Below are positions 27,341 through 37,326 of a DNA stretch of 59,416 nucleotides, piece after piece; position 1 is the stretch's first letter; each line of letters starts with the position of its first letter. The stretch comes from Candidatus Thioglobus sp. REDSEA-S12_B1. Lineage in GTDB: Bacteria; Pseudomonadota; Gammaproteobacteria; PS1; Pseudothioglobaceae. The stretch is from contig LURN01000009.1 in NCBI GenBank assembly GCA_001628405.1, positions 1-59,416 on the forward strand, written 5' to 3'. Made by a program: the position numbers and the translations under genes. The notes below the pieces were generated by a model that was not told where the DNA came from, searched no databases, and saw only the letters and a program-made list of their open reading frames with translations.

Positions 27341-27649
27341 TTATTTTTTACTAGCCCAATTACAAAGCTCAGTTAGAACAGGAATGCCAGACTTTCCAAA
27401 AGCAGTTAAGGAGTATTCAACTTTAGGAGGAATGACTTCATAAACCTTTCTTTTGATTAGATTATCATTTGACATTTCTTTTAATTGCTTCGAGAGCATT
27501 TGTTGAGTAATGTTACCAACTGCTCTTTGTAGCTCTCCAAAGCGCATTTTCTTTTGAGATAATTGCCAAAGAATACAGAGCTTCCATTTTCCTCCAATAA
27601 GCTTAATAGCAGCAGTTGTAGGAGATTCATTTTCTTTTATCTTACTCAT
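27341..27649 (-). CDS. HxlR-family winged-helix transcriptional regulator
   Basis: 102 aa from the ATG at 27649. The HxlR fold is clear: LIGGKWKLCILWQLSQKKMRFGELQRAVGNITQQMLSKQLKEM (shown in part, wing helix-turn-helix) and YEVIPPKVEYSLTAFGKS. An in-frame ATG at 27724 would add 25 Asn/Thr/Ile-rich residues and would place the start upstream of the palindrome at 27686-27706, so I reject it. It is divergent from a quinone-reductase-type gene; HxlR members often sense electrophiles or quinones by a Cys and control such neighbours. One Cys lies in KLCILW. Confidence 0.87.
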   Translation of the reverse strand: MSKIKENESPTTAAIKLIGGKWKLCILWQLSQKKMRFGELQRAVGNITQQMLSKQLKEMSNDNLIKRKVYEVIPPKVEYSLTAFGKSGIPVLTELCNWASKK

Positions 27650-27685
27650 ATTAGTATGTTTTTTATTAGTAGTATTAATTTTGTT

Positions 27686-27706
27686 TGTACTTGTAATTAT
27701 AGTACA
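27686..27706. promoter_or_regulatory. Palindromic operator candidate between hxlR-like and quinone reductase genes
   Basis: TGTACT-tgtaattat-AGTACA: 6-bp arms with a 9-bp spacer, in the 107-bp divergent region. HxlR-type regulators bind palindromes with TACT/AGTA-like half sites between divergent genes, so the local regulator is the obvious ligand. The binding itself is inferred. Confidence 0.5.
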
Positions 27707-27756
27707 TACATTTAAAATAATCATTTTTTTTTAATTTAGTCAATTTAGAGGCAAAT

Positions 27757-28815
27757 ATGAAATCATTAATGATCACAAAATACGGAGACATCAATTCAAG
27801 TCTAGAGGAGCAAGAGATAGCAAAGCCAGCATTAGAAGAAAATCAAATCTTAATTAAGACTTATTCGTCAAGCTTTAATCCTATTGATCATATGATAGTT
27901 GCTGGTGATTATAAAGCTTTAGGTAAGGTCTCTTTTCCGGTTGGGATTGGGAGAGATGTGAGCGGCATCGTTGAAAAGGTCGGCAAAAATGTTAAAAAAT
28001 TTAAAAAGGGTGATAAGGTCTACTCAAGAATTAATGAGAGTCATGTTGGGACAATGGCTGAATATGTTGTATCAAATGTTAAAGATACCGCGCTAATGCC
28101 TTCAAACCTAAGTTTTGATGAGTCTGCAAGTATTCCCCTTGTTGGTCTTACAACATACCAGGCGCTTGTAGATATAGCTAAACTCTCAAAAGGTGAAAAA
28201 ATTTTAATTCATGCAGGGTCAGGGGGCATTGGTACCTTTGCTATTCAGCTCGCTAAGCATCTTGGGGCACATGTGACTACCACAACCAGCACTAAAAATA
28301 TTTCATTTGTAAAAGACTTAGGGGCTGATAAAGTGATCGATTACACTTCAGAAAACTATCTTGATGATGGCGCTGTTTTTGATGTGGTCTATGATACTCT
28401 TGGGGGTAATTACACTTTGGATTCTTTCAAGGTACTAAAAGATGCAGGCAGAGTAGTATCTATCAAAGGCACTGTGGATAATATTACTGCTCAGCAATTA
28501 GGATTAAATAAGTTTGTTCAAATGATTTTAGCTTTTCAAGGAAGAAAAGTATTCAAAACAGCATCAAAAATGAACGCAATGTATAGGTTTTTGTTAATGT
28601 CTCCAAATGGTGATCAGTTAAAGAAGATTGCAAAGATGTATGAATCAGGTGCAATCAAGCCGATTATTGATAAGACTTATAACTTTGCGGAAGCGATTCA
28701 GGCGCTTGAATATTTATCTAAGGGTCACGCAAGAGGAAAAGTAATCGTAAAAGATATGCAACCATTTCAGTTAGAAATTTTTATCATATATATGAAAACA
28801 TATATATCTATTTAG
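27757..28815 (+). CDS. Zinc-less MDR-family NADPH:quinone oxidoreductase
   Basis: 352-aa medium-chain dehydrogenase/reductase of the quinone-reductase group; it has no structural zinc Cys cluster. N-terminal GroES-like domain (YSSSFNPIDHMIVAGDY, FPVGIGRDVSGIVEKVGKNV), then the NADPH Rossmann loop KILIHAGSGGIGTFAIQLAK (res ~146-165) and DLGADKVIDYTSENY. The conserved fold ends at GHARGKVIVKD; the last ~19 residues are an unusual hydrophobic extension encoded by an AT-rich inverted repeat. Probably regulated by the divergent HxlR protein. Confidence 0.88.
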   Translation: MKSLMITKYGDINSSLEEQEIAKPALEENQILIKTYSSSFNPIDHMIVAGDYKALGKVSFPVGIGRDVSGIVEKVGKNVKKFKKGDKVYSRINESHVGTMAEYVVSNVKDTALMPSNLSFDESASIPLVGLTTYQALVDIAKLSKGEKILIHAGSGGIGTFAIQLAKHLGAHVTTTTSTKNISFVKDLGADKVIDYTSENYLDDGAVFDVVYDTLGGNYTLDSFKVLKDAGRVVSIKGTVDNITAQQLGLNKFVQMILAFQGRKVFKTASKMNAMYRFLLMSPNGDQLKKIAKMYESGAIKPIIDKTYNFAEAIQALEYLSKGHARGKVIVKDMQPFQLEIFIIYMKTYISI

Positions 28816-28875
28816 TTAAGTATGTTAAAATAGGTATAACTTTTACTAATGCTTAAACAGTGTAAGTTGTATATT

Positions 28876-28917
28876 TGCCTAAAGACTCTCTAATAGGCAG
28901 TTAGAACATTTTATAAC
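28876..28917 (+). promoter_or_regulatory. pntAB promoter region: inverted repeat and -10
   Basis: TATAAC at 28912-28917 is a plausible -10 with start near 28924. An inverted repeat TGCCTA-N12-TAGGCA (28876-28899) lies at the -35/-45 position and could be a regulator site. The promoter position also argues against the GTG at 28919 as translation start of pntA. Confidence 0.35.
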
Positions 28918-28951
28918 GGTGAAAGACCGCGTCAAAAAAAGGACGGAAATT

Positions 28952-30523
28952 ATGAAAATTGGGGCTCTTAAAGAAACATCTTCAGGTGAACAGCGCGTAG
29001 CCCTAACTCCAGAAAGTGCAATTCAATTACAAAAGCTCGGCCATGACTGCTTGATCGAGAAAGGTGCAGGATTATCAGCAGGTTTTAGCGATGAGAAATA
29101 TATAGCTGAGGGCGTTGAAATTAAATCCTCCGCAGAAGAACTCTCTAAAGCAAGTGATGTGATTGTCAAGATTCATCCACCAAGCGAGAATGAGTTAAAT
29201 AAGTTGCCCTCCAAAAAGACGCTGATTTCATTCTTCAATCCTGGAATAAATGACTCACTGCTGGATCTGGCTAAGTCCAAACAGATTAGTGTCATAGCTA
29301 TGGATATGGTCCCTCGCATTAGTAGAGCGCAAAAAATGGATGCTTTATCGTCTATGGCAAATATCGCAGGGTATCGCGCTGTGATTGAGGCTGGTAACAA
29401 CTTTGGTCGATTTTTCACAGGTCAAGTAACCGCTGCGGGCAAGGTGCCACCAGCAAAGGTTTTAGTTGTTGGAGCGGGCGTTGCTGGACTAGCAGCGATT
29501 GGAACTTCAACATCACTTGGGGCAATCACTTATGCGTTCGATGTGCGACCAGAGGTTGCTGAACAGGTTGAATCTATGGGCGCCGAATTTGTTTTCCTTG
29601 AGTTTGAGAGTGAACAGCAAGACGGCGCATCAACTGGAGGTTATGCAGCAGTATCATCACCTGAGTTTTCAGCCGCTCAATTGTCAAAGTTTCGAGAGAT
29701 TGCACCCGAAATGGATATTGTCATTACTACAGCGTTGATCCCAAATCGAGAGGCACCTGAGCTCTGGACATCAGACATGGTTGCCAGCATGAAGCCTGGC
29801 TCAGTCATAGTTGATTTAGCAGCTGAAAAAGGTGGAAATTGTAAGCTTACTGTGAAGGATGAGCGCATCGTTAGTGATAATGGAGTAGTTATTATTGGTT
29901 ATACCGACTTTCCAAGCCGAATGGCTGAGCAAGCCAGTATGCTGTACGCTAGCAATATTCGACACATGATTGCAGATTTAACTCCAGAAAAAGACGGTTT
30001 GATTGTGCATAACATGGAGGATGACATTATTCGCGGGGCAACAGTTGTTCATGATGGGGAAATTACATATCCACCGCCTCCACCAAAAGTTCAGGCTATT
30101 GCAGCCAGGCCAAAAGAAAAAATCCAAGAGAAAACCCCAGAAGAAATTCGTTCTGAGGAAGTTGCTGCTTTTAAAAAACAAACCAAAAATCAAGTCACTC
30201 TACTGGCTGTTGGAGGCATCCTAGTATTTCTGGTAGGTATCTATGCGCCAGCTAGCTTTATGCAGCATTTTATTGTTTTTATTTTATCAGTTTTTGTAGG
30301 TTTCCAAGTGATCTGGAATGTCAGTCATTCGTTGCATACACCACTTATGGCCGTAACTAATGCCATTTCGTCAATTATTATTTTAGGAGCGCTTCTTCAA
30401 ATAGGATCCACTAGTTATACAGTTTTCATACTCGCTGCAATATCTTTATTTTTAGCTGGTATCAATATCTTTGGTGGTTTCTTAGTAACAAAGCGTATGC
30501 TCGCCATGTTCCAAAAATCTTAG
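28952..30523 (+). CDS. pntA: NAD(P) transhydrogenase subunit alpha
   Basis: Proton-translocating transhydrogenase alpha subunit, which with PntB makes NADPH from NADH using the proton gradient. From ATG 28952 (AGGA SD) 523 aa. It is the single-chain E. coli type: an NAD(H)-binding domain I ([68 protein letters not shown]), a Pro-rich linker (~res 370-385), then four C-terminal TM helices (domain IIa, [19 protein letters not shown]). A GTG 33 bp upstream lies before the expected transcription start. pntB follows after 13 bp. Confidence 0.96.
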   Translation: MKIGALKETSSGEQRVALTPESAIQLQKLGHDCLIEKGAGLSAGFSDEKYIAEGVEIKSSAEELSKASDVIVKIHPPSENELNKLPSKKTLISFFNPGINDSLLDLAKSKQISVIAMDMVPRISRAQKMDALSSMANIAGYRAVIEAGNNFGRFFTGQVTAAGKVPPAKVLVVGAGVAGLAAIGTSTSLGAITYAFDVRPEVAEQVESMGAEFVFLEFESEQQDGASTGGYAAVSSPEFSAAQLSKFREIAPEMDIVITTALIPNREAPELWTSDMVASMKPGSVIVDLAAEKGGNCKLTVKDERIVSDNGVVIIGYTDFPSRMAEQASMLYASNIRHMIADLTPEKDGLIVHNMEDDIIRGATVVHDGEITYPPPPPKVQAIAARPKEKIQEKTPEEIRSEEVAAFKKQTKNQVTLLAVGGILVFLVGIYAPASFMQHFIVFILSVFVGFQVIWNVSHSLHTPLMAVTNAISSIIILGALLQIGSTSYTVFILAAISLFLAGINIFGGFLVTKRMLAMFQKS

Positions 30524-30536
30524 AAAGGGCGATATT

Positions 30537-31970
30537 ATGGAAATGGGATTTACCACCGCTATCTACGTTGTTGCAATTGTGTTATTCATATTCTCTCTTG
30601 GAGGGCTTTCTGGTCAAGAAAGCGCAAAACGTGCGGTTTGGTATGGCATTGTTGCAATGGCTTTGGCTGTTTCTGTGACCTTGTTTGGTCCTGGATTTGG
30701 ACTATGGTGGTTATCCCTTGTACTCATAGCTGCGGGTGGTCTTGTCGGATATCAGTTAGCCTCCAAAGTCGAAATGACTCAAATGCCAGAGTTAGTTGCT
30801 GGGATGCATGCTTTAGTTGGTCTTGTTGCAGTATTTGTTGGATTTAATACACATTTTGAACTGATCAATATAGCTTTGATGGATGACTCTCTTAAAAAGT
30901 CACTTGAAGGTTTTTCTAAGCTATTGGCAAAAAAATCTGATGTTGAGATTAACATATTACGAGTCGAGTCTTCTCTGGGTATCTGGATTGGTGCAGTCAC
31001 GTTTATGGGTTCAATCATTGCTTACGGCAAGCTAGCAGGCAAAGTAACATCAGCAGCCACTAAACTGCCAGGAGGGAATTACCTCAATGTTACTGCAGCA
31101 GTGTTGTCACTAATAGTGATGATCTGGTATTTAAATTCAGGTGAACTTTCACCAATAATCATTTTGACGATTCTTGCGGTATTTATCGGTTATCACCTAA
31201 TTATGGGGATTGGTGGTGCAGATATGCCTGTCGTTGTATCAATGCTTAATTCCTATTCTGGTTGGGCTGCAGCTGCTATCGGATTTAGTCTTGGTAATGA
31301 TCTTCTGATTGTTGTAGGAGCTCTTGTAGGATCTTCTGGCGCTATTTTGTCCTACATTATGTGTAAAGCAATGAATAGGTCATTTGTTAGTGTTATTCTA
31401 GGTGGGTTTGGAGAGCTTTCGGGTCCGCAAATGGAGATAGAGGGAGAGCAAAATGCTATTGAGGCAGATGAGGTGGCTTCTGTTCTAAATGACGCTGACA
31501 GCATAATAATAATTCCTGGATATGGTATGGCTGTAGCACAAGCCCAACAGTCCGTCTCTGAACTAGTTCGTAAGTTAAGAGCACAAGGTAAAGATGTTCG
31601 TTTTGCGATTCATCCTGTTGCTGGACGTTTGCCTGGCCATATGAATGTTCTTTTAGCAGAGGCGCGGGTGCCATATGATATTGTCTTAGAGATGGATGAG
31701 ATTAATGATGATTTTCCTGACACAGATGTTGCTATAGTGATTGGATCTAATGACATTGTGAATCCTGCTGCTCAAGACGACCCAAACAGTCCGATAGCTG
31801 GGATGCCAGTTCTTGAATGCTGGAAGGCTAAGCATGTGTTTGTCTCCAAAAGAGGTCAGGGAACAGGATATTCTGGGATTGAAAATCCGTTATTCTTTAA
31901 GGAGAACACTAGGATGTTTTATGGGAATGCAAAAACATCAATTGACATGCTCTTGCCAATGATTAATTAA
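30537..31970 (+). CDS. pntB: NAD(P) transhydrogenase subunit beta
   Basis: 477-aa partner of PntA: about eight to nine TM helices (domain IIb) followed by the soluble NADP(H) domain III. Landmarks: [20 protein letters not shown] with the proton-channel His, [20 protein letters not shown], and domain [52 protein letters not shown] and [15 protein letters not shown]. Its 3' end overlaps the convergent dmdA-like gene by 8 bp. Confidence 0.97.
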   Translation: MEMGFTTAIYVVAIVLFIFSLGGLSGQESAKRAVWYGIVAMALAVSVTLFGPGFGLWWLSLVLIAAGGLVGYQLASKVEMTQMPELVAGMHALVGLVAVFVGFNTHFELINIALMDDSLKKSLEGFSKLLAKKSDVEINILRVESSLGIWIGAVTFMGSIIAYGKLAGKVTSAATKLPGGNYLNVTAAVLSLIVMIWYLNSGELSPIIILTILAVFIGYHLIMGIGGADMPVVVSMLNSYSGWAAAAIGFSLGNDLLIVVGALVGSSGAILSYIMCKAMNRSFVSVILGGFGELSGPQMEIEGEQNAIEADEVASVLNDADSIIIIPGYGMAVAQAQQSVSELVRKLRAQGKDVRFAIHPVAGRLPGHMNVLLAEARVPYDIVLEMDEINDDFPDTDVAIVIGSNDIVNPAAQDDPNSPIAGMPVLECWKAKHVFVSKRGQGTGYSGIENPLFFKENTRMFYGNAKTSIDMLLPMIN

Positions 31971-33078
31971 AGGGAATCGAAGTTACTTTTGCAGGTCTTT
32001 TACCCCATGGCGTTTCAACAATAACCTCCGAGTTAATCTCATTGTTACCGTTATCTATAGTTGCCATCGCCATATTAATTTTTAATCTTGGAGAGTAGGC
32101 AGCACTTGAAACCTTGCCACAAATTTTATTGTTACTCATTACCCTCCATGGACTAGCACAGCCACCAATAAATGGATCACCATCCACAATGAGTCCAACA
32201 AGTTTTTTGGTGACACCTTCAGAGCGAATCTTGTGAAGAGCTTCTCTACTCAAGTATTCAGCCTCTTTGTCGAGTTGACAGAACTTGCCTAAGGGTAGTT
32301 CTAATGGATTGCTATTAATGTCCATATCATTTCCCCATGAGAATAGTCCCGACTCTACCCTTTCGATATTGTTTGGGGTTCCTGGCTTAATGTCATATTT
32401 CTTTCCAGCATTAGCAACGATGTTCCATAGCTTATCACCTTGTGATCCGTCACGAAGATAGAGCTCAAAGCCTCCTTGCTTGCTCCAGCCTGATTTTTGA
32501 ACAATAAGAGGAATTCCCTCTAGCTCACACTCCTTAAAAAAGAAGTACTTGACATCTTTAACCCAGTCACCAAATAGATCAATCATTAAAGGTAAATGGT
32601 TAGGGCCCTGAATGGCTAGAGGAGAGACATCTGGCTCACAGATATTTACGTCCCATCCTAACCCACAGGCAAGGCCTCGGGTCCAAAGGAGTACGTCGCT
32701 GTCTGCAATCGATAGCCAAAAATGACTCTCGCCAAGTCTTAAGATGATTGGGTCATTAATGATTCCACCATTTTCGTCTGTAATGAGAGCATATTTTCCT
32801 TGACCAATCTGAAGTTTTGAGAGGTCTCTCGAAGTAATGTATTCAACAAATCTATAGGCATCACTTCCAGTAACTTCTACTTGGCGTTCAGCAGCAACGT
32901 CCCACATGGTGACATTATTCATAAGGTTCCAGTAATCCGCCTCTGCACCTTCATAAGAGGTTGGCATAATCATGTGGTTATAAACCGTAAAGGTTTTGGC
33001 TCCCGCTTTTAGGGTAGACTCATAGTAGGGCGACTTTCTTAACCTATCTGATAGTGTAAAGTTGACATGTCCTTCCAT
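31963..33078 (-). CDS. dmdA: DMSP demethylase-like protein (DmdA, GcvT fold)
   Basis: From ATG 33078 (GGAG SD 7 nt upstream) 371 aa, the length of DmdA. Blocks recalling the SAR11 enzyme are [20 protein letters not shown] (res ~32-51), [11 protein letters not shown] (res ~60-70), [43 protein letters not shown] and [13 protein letters not shown] followed by NPLE. DmdA moves a methyl group from dimethylsulfoniopropionate to tetrahydrofolate. GcvT or dimethylglycine/sarcosine demethylases share the fold, but the gene stands alone without gcvH/gcvP and lacks a dehydrogenase domain. dmdB/C/D are not nearby. Assignment from remembered motifs, not a search. Confidence 0.75.
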   Translation of the reverse strand: MEGHVNFTLSDRLRKSPYYESTLKAGAKTFTVYNHMIMPTSYEGAEADYWNLMNNVTMWDVAAERQVEVTGSDAYRFVEYITSRDLSKLQIGQGKYALITDENGGIINDPIILRLGESHFWLSIADSDVLLWTRGLACGLGWDVNICEPDVSPLAIQGPNHLPLMIDLFGDWVKDVKYFFFKECELEGIPLIVQKSGWSKQGGFELYLRDGSQGDKLWNIVANAGKKYDIKPGTPNNIERVESGLFSWGNDMDINSNPLELPLGKFCQLDKEAEYLSREALHKIRSEGVTKKLVGLIVDGDPFIGGCASPWRVMSNNKICGKVSSAAYSPRLKINMAMATIDNGNNEINSEVIVETPWGKRPAKVTSIPFN

Positions 33079-33169
33079 CTGCAAACTCCAAAAAAAATGA
33101 ACTGAACGGGTAGCACTTGTTCAAGGATAAAAAATTCGTATTTTATACCTAATTTTTTAAAATTACCAA

Positions 33170-34543
33170 CTATAAGTTGTCAGCTGAAATATCGCTAGTC
33201 TCAAGCCATTCTTTGAACTTTTCTTTGATTTTTTTGAGTGCGCTATCATTATTTCCTTCGAAGCGTAATACCAGACATGGAGTAGTATTTGATGGTCTAA
33301 CGAGTCCCCAGCAATCTTCGAACTCGACTCTGAAACCATCAATGGTGTTAACACTGGCGTCAGGGAAGTTTAAATTATTTGATAATGAATCCATTGCGTC
33401 ATATTGTTGACCATGCTTCTCAAAGTTGATATTAATTTCTGGCGTGCTCAGGTTGATAGGTAACTCATTAAAAATCTCAGAGCATGTCTTATCACTTTTT
33501 GAAATTATCTCTAAAAGTCTAGATCCAGTATAAAGTGCATCATCAAAACCATACCATCGCTCTTTGAAGAATATATGGCCTGACATTTCCCCTGCCAGAT
33601 CAGCATTTGTCTCCTTGAGTTTCTTTTTGATAAAGCTATGCCCAGTTCTAGAAAGAATCGGGTTACCACCATTTTCTGAAATAAGTTTAGGAAGGAGAGA
33701 GGTGCATTTGACATCATAAATTATTTTTGCGCCCTTGTTTCTACTGAGAACATCCCTTGCATAAAGCATCATTTGATGATCAGCCCAAATAACCTGACCC
33801 TTATTGTCTACAACACCAAGTCTGTCACCATCCCCATCAAAAGCAAGACCTAAATCTGCATTCGTTTCGAGAACTTCTTGTATAAGATCTTGCAAGTTTT
33901 CAGGCTTTGAGGGGTCAGGATGATGGTTAGGAAACCTACCGTCAACTAGACAAAACAGTTTAGAAACCTTTACTCCCAAGGACTCGAAGAGTTTAGGTGC
34001 GATATTACCTGCAACACCGTTTCCACAATCGATTACTACTTTGAGCTCTTTCTCTAATTTTATGTCTGACTTAATGGTGTCAATATAGTCTTGATCAATA
34101 CTAATAGATGTTGATGTTCCATGACCATTTGAGAAGTCGCTTTCTATGATTCTTGAGTACAAAGATTGAATTCTCTCTGATGATAGAGTTTCTCCAGCAA
34201 TCATAATTTTTAATCCATTATATTCAGCAGGATTATGAGAGCCAGTAATCATTACACCAGATGAAGCTGCCTTAGTATGAGTCGCGAAATAAACTACTGG
34301 AGAGGGCACCATGCCAATGTTGACAACATGACAACCACTTTCTATAAGGCCCGATATAAGTGCCTCAGAGAGTTCAGGGCCTGATAACCTTCCATCTCTT
34401 CCGACAACCACTCCTCTTTCACCTTTTTCAATGGATTCACTTCCTACAGCTTTACCTATAAGTTTTACAATTTCTGGCGTTAATTCAGTTTCTACAATGC
34501 CTCTAATATCGTAGGCTTTAAAGATTGAGCTTGGAATATTCAT
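33170..34543 (-). CDS. Phosphomannomutase/phosphoglucomutase (AlgC/ManB type)
   Basis: 457-aa alpha-D-phosphohexomutase interconverting hexose 1- and 6-phosphates for LPS and polysaccharide precursors. Domain 1 has FKAYDIRGIVETELTPE and the catalytic phosphoserine loop SSGVMITGSHNPAEYNGLKI (res ~93-112); domain 2 the metal site LAFDGDGDRLGVVDN (DGDGD, ~res 229-235); domain 3 AGEMSGHIFFKERW for sugar binding; domain 4 ends with the phosphate-binding RPSNTTPCLVLRFEG. The organisation resembles P. aeruginosa AlgC. The preceding 132 bp separate it from the divergent aceE. Confidence 0.94.
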   Translation of the reverse strand: MNIPSSIFKAYDIRGIVETELTPEIVKLIGKAVGSESIEKGERGVVVGRDGRLSGPELSEALISGLIESGCHVVNIGMVPSPVVYFATHTKAASSGVMITGSHNPAEYNGLKIMIAGETLSSERIQSLYSRIIESDFSNGHGTSTSISIDQDYIDTIKSDIKLEKELKVVIDCGNGVAGNIAPKLFESLGVKVSKLFCLVDGRFPNHHPDPSKPENLQDLIQEVLETNADLGLAFDGDGDRLGVVDNKGQVIWADHQMMLYARDVLSRNKGAKIIYDVKCTSLLPKLISENGGNPILSRTGHSFIKKKLKETNADLAGEMSGHIFFKERWYGFDDALYTGSRLLEIISKSDKTCSEIFNELPINLSTPEININFEKHGQQYDAMDSLSNNLNFPDASVNTIDGFRVEFEDCWGLVRPSNTTPCLVLRFEGNNDSALKKIKEKFKEWLETSDISADNL

Positions 34544-34675
34544 GAATCAATTTATTTATTGAGAAGAACAATATTTTACAGTATCTAAACTTTAAAAATA
34601 TAGCTCGACCTGATTGGTTTTTTTGCTCATTTTAAGGGATAATGTAAATCCTATTTTTTACAAAATATTATTTGT

Positions 34676-37321
34676 ATGTCTGAAAAAGATATTGATCCCC
34701 AAGAAACTATTGAATGGCTTGAAGCTTTTAGATCAGTGGCTCGTTTTGAGGGTAAAGATAGGGCTAAATACATTCTTCAAAAGCTAATGGATATGGCACA
34801 TGAAGATGGTATGGATTTGCCTCAGGGTGTCAATACAGCCTATTTAAACTCCATTCCAGTTGAGAAGGAAAGTGATTTAGTGGTGATGCATGAGATTGAG
34901 CATCGGATTAAATCAATTATTAGATGGAATGCTATGATTATGGTCGTTAAGGCTAATCAAGTTTCTTCCGAGCTTGGCGGTCATATTGCGTCATTTGCCT
35001 CTAGTGCAACTCTGTATGAAGTTGGCTTTAATCATTTTTATCGAGGAAAAAATCTAGATCAAGGCGCAGACTTAATATATTTTCAGGGACATATTGCTCC
35101 AGGAATCTATTCAAGAGCCTATCTTGAGGGGCGTATCACTGAAGATCAAATGTTAAATTTTAGACAAGAGGCCAACAAGGATGGCTTGTCTTCTTATCCT
35201 CATCCATGGCTGATGCCAGATTTTTGGGAATTTCCAACAGTTTCAATGGGTCTAGGTCCAATCATGTCAATATTTCAAGCTCGTTTTATGAAGTATTTAC
35301 ATCACCGAGATATTGTTAAGACGGATAAAAGAACCGTATGGGCATACTTGGGAGATGGTGAAACTGATGAACCAGAGTCTCTTGGGGCAATCTCTCTTGC
35401 TGGAAGAGAGAAGCTCGATAATCTAATATTTGTTGTAAATTGCAATCTTCAGCGCTTGGATGGACCAGTCAGAGGAAATGGCAAAATTATTCAAGAGCTG
35501 GAAGGCATGTTTCGCGGCGCAGGTTGGAACGTTATTAAAGTTATCTGGGGAAGAGGATGGGATAAATTGCTCGCAAATGATACTTCTGGGCTCCTTAAAA
35601 AGAGAATGGAAGAGGTTGTGGATGGCGAGTATCAGGCATACAAAGCTAAAGATGGAGCTTATGTAAGAAAACATTTTTTCGGAAAATACCCAGAAACTCT
35701 CAAGCTAGTTGAAGATATGTCAGATGACGAAATATATGCCTTAACTCGAGGCGGACATGATCCAAATAAAGTTTATCAGGCCTACAAGGCTGCAAAAGAG
35801 CATAAAGGTCAGCCTACAGTCATTTTGGCTAAGACTGTCAAAGGCTATGGTATGGGTGAAGCAGGAGAGGGTAAAAATACGACTCACAGTCAAAAAAAAT
35901 TAGGTGTAGATGCTCTAGTTAAGGTAGCTCAGAGATTTGATATTCCTGTTACTAAAAAAGATGCTGAGGAGTTAAATTTCTACAAGCCAGAAGAGGATAG
36001 TGCAGAGTTAACTTATTTGAGAGAGAGAAGAGAGGCTCTAGGTGGGTATCTTCCCGTTAGAAGCTTTGAACTTGAGTCTTTTAATATTCCTAAAATTAAC
36101 GCGTTTGAACCCCTTCTAAAATCAACCGAAGAAAAAGAAATGTCTAGTACTATGGCTTTTGTGCGGTTCTTGTCTTTATTAATTAGAGATAAAGATATTG
36201 GTCCAAGGGTGGTTCCTATTGTCCCTGATGAGGCCAGAACATTTGGAATGGAGGGTCTATTCAGACAAATGGGTATTTACTCTTCCTCTGGCCAGCTTTA
36301 TGAGCCAGAAGACTCTGACAAGGTTATGTGGTACAAAGAAGATATAAAGGGTCAGGTTCTTCAGGAAGGCATTAATGAAGCAGGTGCGATTTCAGACTGG
36401 ATAGCAGCAGCAACGGCTTATGCATCGCATAACGTAACAATGATTCCTTTTTATATCTATTACTCTAAGTTTGGTTTTCAGCGTGTAGGAGATCTTGCTT
36501 GGGCTGCTGGAGATATGCAGGCAAAAGGCTTCTTAATGGGCGGTACTGCCGGCAGAACAACGCTTGCTGGAGAAGGTCTTCAGCACCAAGATGGTGATTC
36601 GTTAATTGTAGCCAATACAATACCTAATTGCATTTCTTATGATCCTACCTATGCCTATGAGCTCACCGTAATTATTCGAGATGGAATGTATCGAATGTAT
36701 GAAAAGATGGAAAATATTTTCTATTACATTACCCTTATGAATGAGAATTATGCCCATCCAGAAATGCCAAAAGGTTCTGAAAAGGGGATTATAAAGGGTA
36801 TGTACCCTTTAAAAACTGTTGGAAAATCAAAGATAGAGGTTCAGTTGCTTGGTAGTGGTGCAATTCTTAGAGAAGTTGAGAAGGCTGCTGATATGCTCGA
36901 GCAAGACTGGGGTGTGATGTCACATGTTTGGAGCGTAACAAGCTTTAATGAGATTACTAGGGAGGCTCAAAAAATTGATCGTGAGAATTTGTATAGAAAA
37001 ACTAAAAAAGTTCCATATCTCACTCAATGTTTAAGCAAATCTAAAGGTCCAGCAATAGCTGCAACTGATTACATGAAAAACTACGCAGAACAAATCCGCA
37101 AATATGTTCCAATGCGTTATGAAGTTTTGGGAACGGATGGATTTGGAAGGTCTGACTCTCGTCAGGAGCTTAGATACTTCTTTGAGGTGAATGCTAACTA
37201 TATTACCTACGCCACGCTAAGTACTTTGGTTGATGAAGGTAGCCTAGATGCCAAAATATTAAACAAGGCAGCAAAAAAACTCAAGATTGATGCTGACAAA
37301 TCAAATCCAATGCATACCTAA
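34676..37321 (+). CDS. aceE: Pyruvate dehydrogenase E1 component (homodimeric type)
   Basis: ThDP-dependent decarboxylase of the pyruvate dehydrogenase complex. 881 aa, the homodimeric alpha2 type of gammaproteobacteria (E. coli 887). N-terminal: DPQETIEWLEAFRSV, FRGAGWNVIKVIWG; ThDP-Mg motif AYLGDGETDEPESLGAI through VNCNLQRLDGPVRGNG (GDG...NCN); middle FVRFLSLLIRDKDIGPRVVPI and PDEARTFGMEGLFRQMGIYS; C-terminal VPMRYEVLGTDGFGRSDSR. aceF and lpd, normally next, are absent: a HopJ-family gene follows after 5 bp. The complex's other subunits must be elsewhere. Confidence 0.97.
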   Translation: MSEKDIDPQETIEWLEAFRSVARFEGKDRAKYILQKLMDMAHEDGMDLPQGVNTAYLNSIPVEKESDLVVMHEIEHRIKSIIRWNAMIMVVKANQVSSELGGHIASFASSATLYEVGFNHFYRGKNLDQGADLIYFQGHIAPGIYSRAYLEGRITEDQMLNFRQEANKDGLSSYPHPWLMPDFWEFPTVSMGLGPIMSIFQARFMKYLHHRDIVKTDKRTVWAYLGDGETDEPESLGAISLAGREKLDNLIFVVNCNLQRLDGPVRGNGKIIQELEGMFRGAGWNVIKVIWGRGWDKLLANDTSGLLKKRMEEVVDGEYQAYKAKDGAYVRKHFFGKYPETLKLVEDMSDDEIYALTRGGHDPNKVYQAYKAAKEHKGQPTVILAKTVKGYGMGEAGEGKNTTHSQKKLGVDALVKVAQRFDIPVTKKDAEELNFYKPEEDSAELTYLRERREALGGYLPVRSFELESFNIPKINAFEPLLKSTEEKEMSSTMAFVRFLSLLIRDKDIGPRVVPIVPDEARTFGMEGLFRQMGIYSSSGQLYEPEDSDKVMWYKEDIKGQVLQEGINEAGAISDWIAAATAYASHNVTMIPFYIYYSKFGFQRVGDLAWAAGDMQAKGFLMGGTAGRTTLAGEGLQHQDGDSLIVANTIPNCISYDPTYAYELTVIIRDGMYRMYEKMENIFYYITLMNENYAHPEMPKGSEKGIIKGMYPLKTVGKSKIEVQLLGSGAILREVEKAADMLEQDWGVMSHVWSVTSFNEITREAQKIDRENLYRKTKKVPYLTQCLSKSKGPAIAATDYMKNYAEQIRKYVPMRYEVLGTDGFGRSDSRQELRYFFEVNANYITYATLSTLVDEGSLDAKILNKAAKKLKIDADKSNPMHT

Positions 37322-37326
37322 GTTCG

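Noticed and set aside
27650..27724. Longer start for the HxlR regulator at 27724
   Set aside because: The 25 extra residues are low-complexity and the start would lie on the far side of the likely operator.
28919..28951. GTG start for pntA at 28919
   Set aside because: It overlaps the expected transcription start; ATG 28952 has an SD and begins the conserved MKIGALKE sequence.
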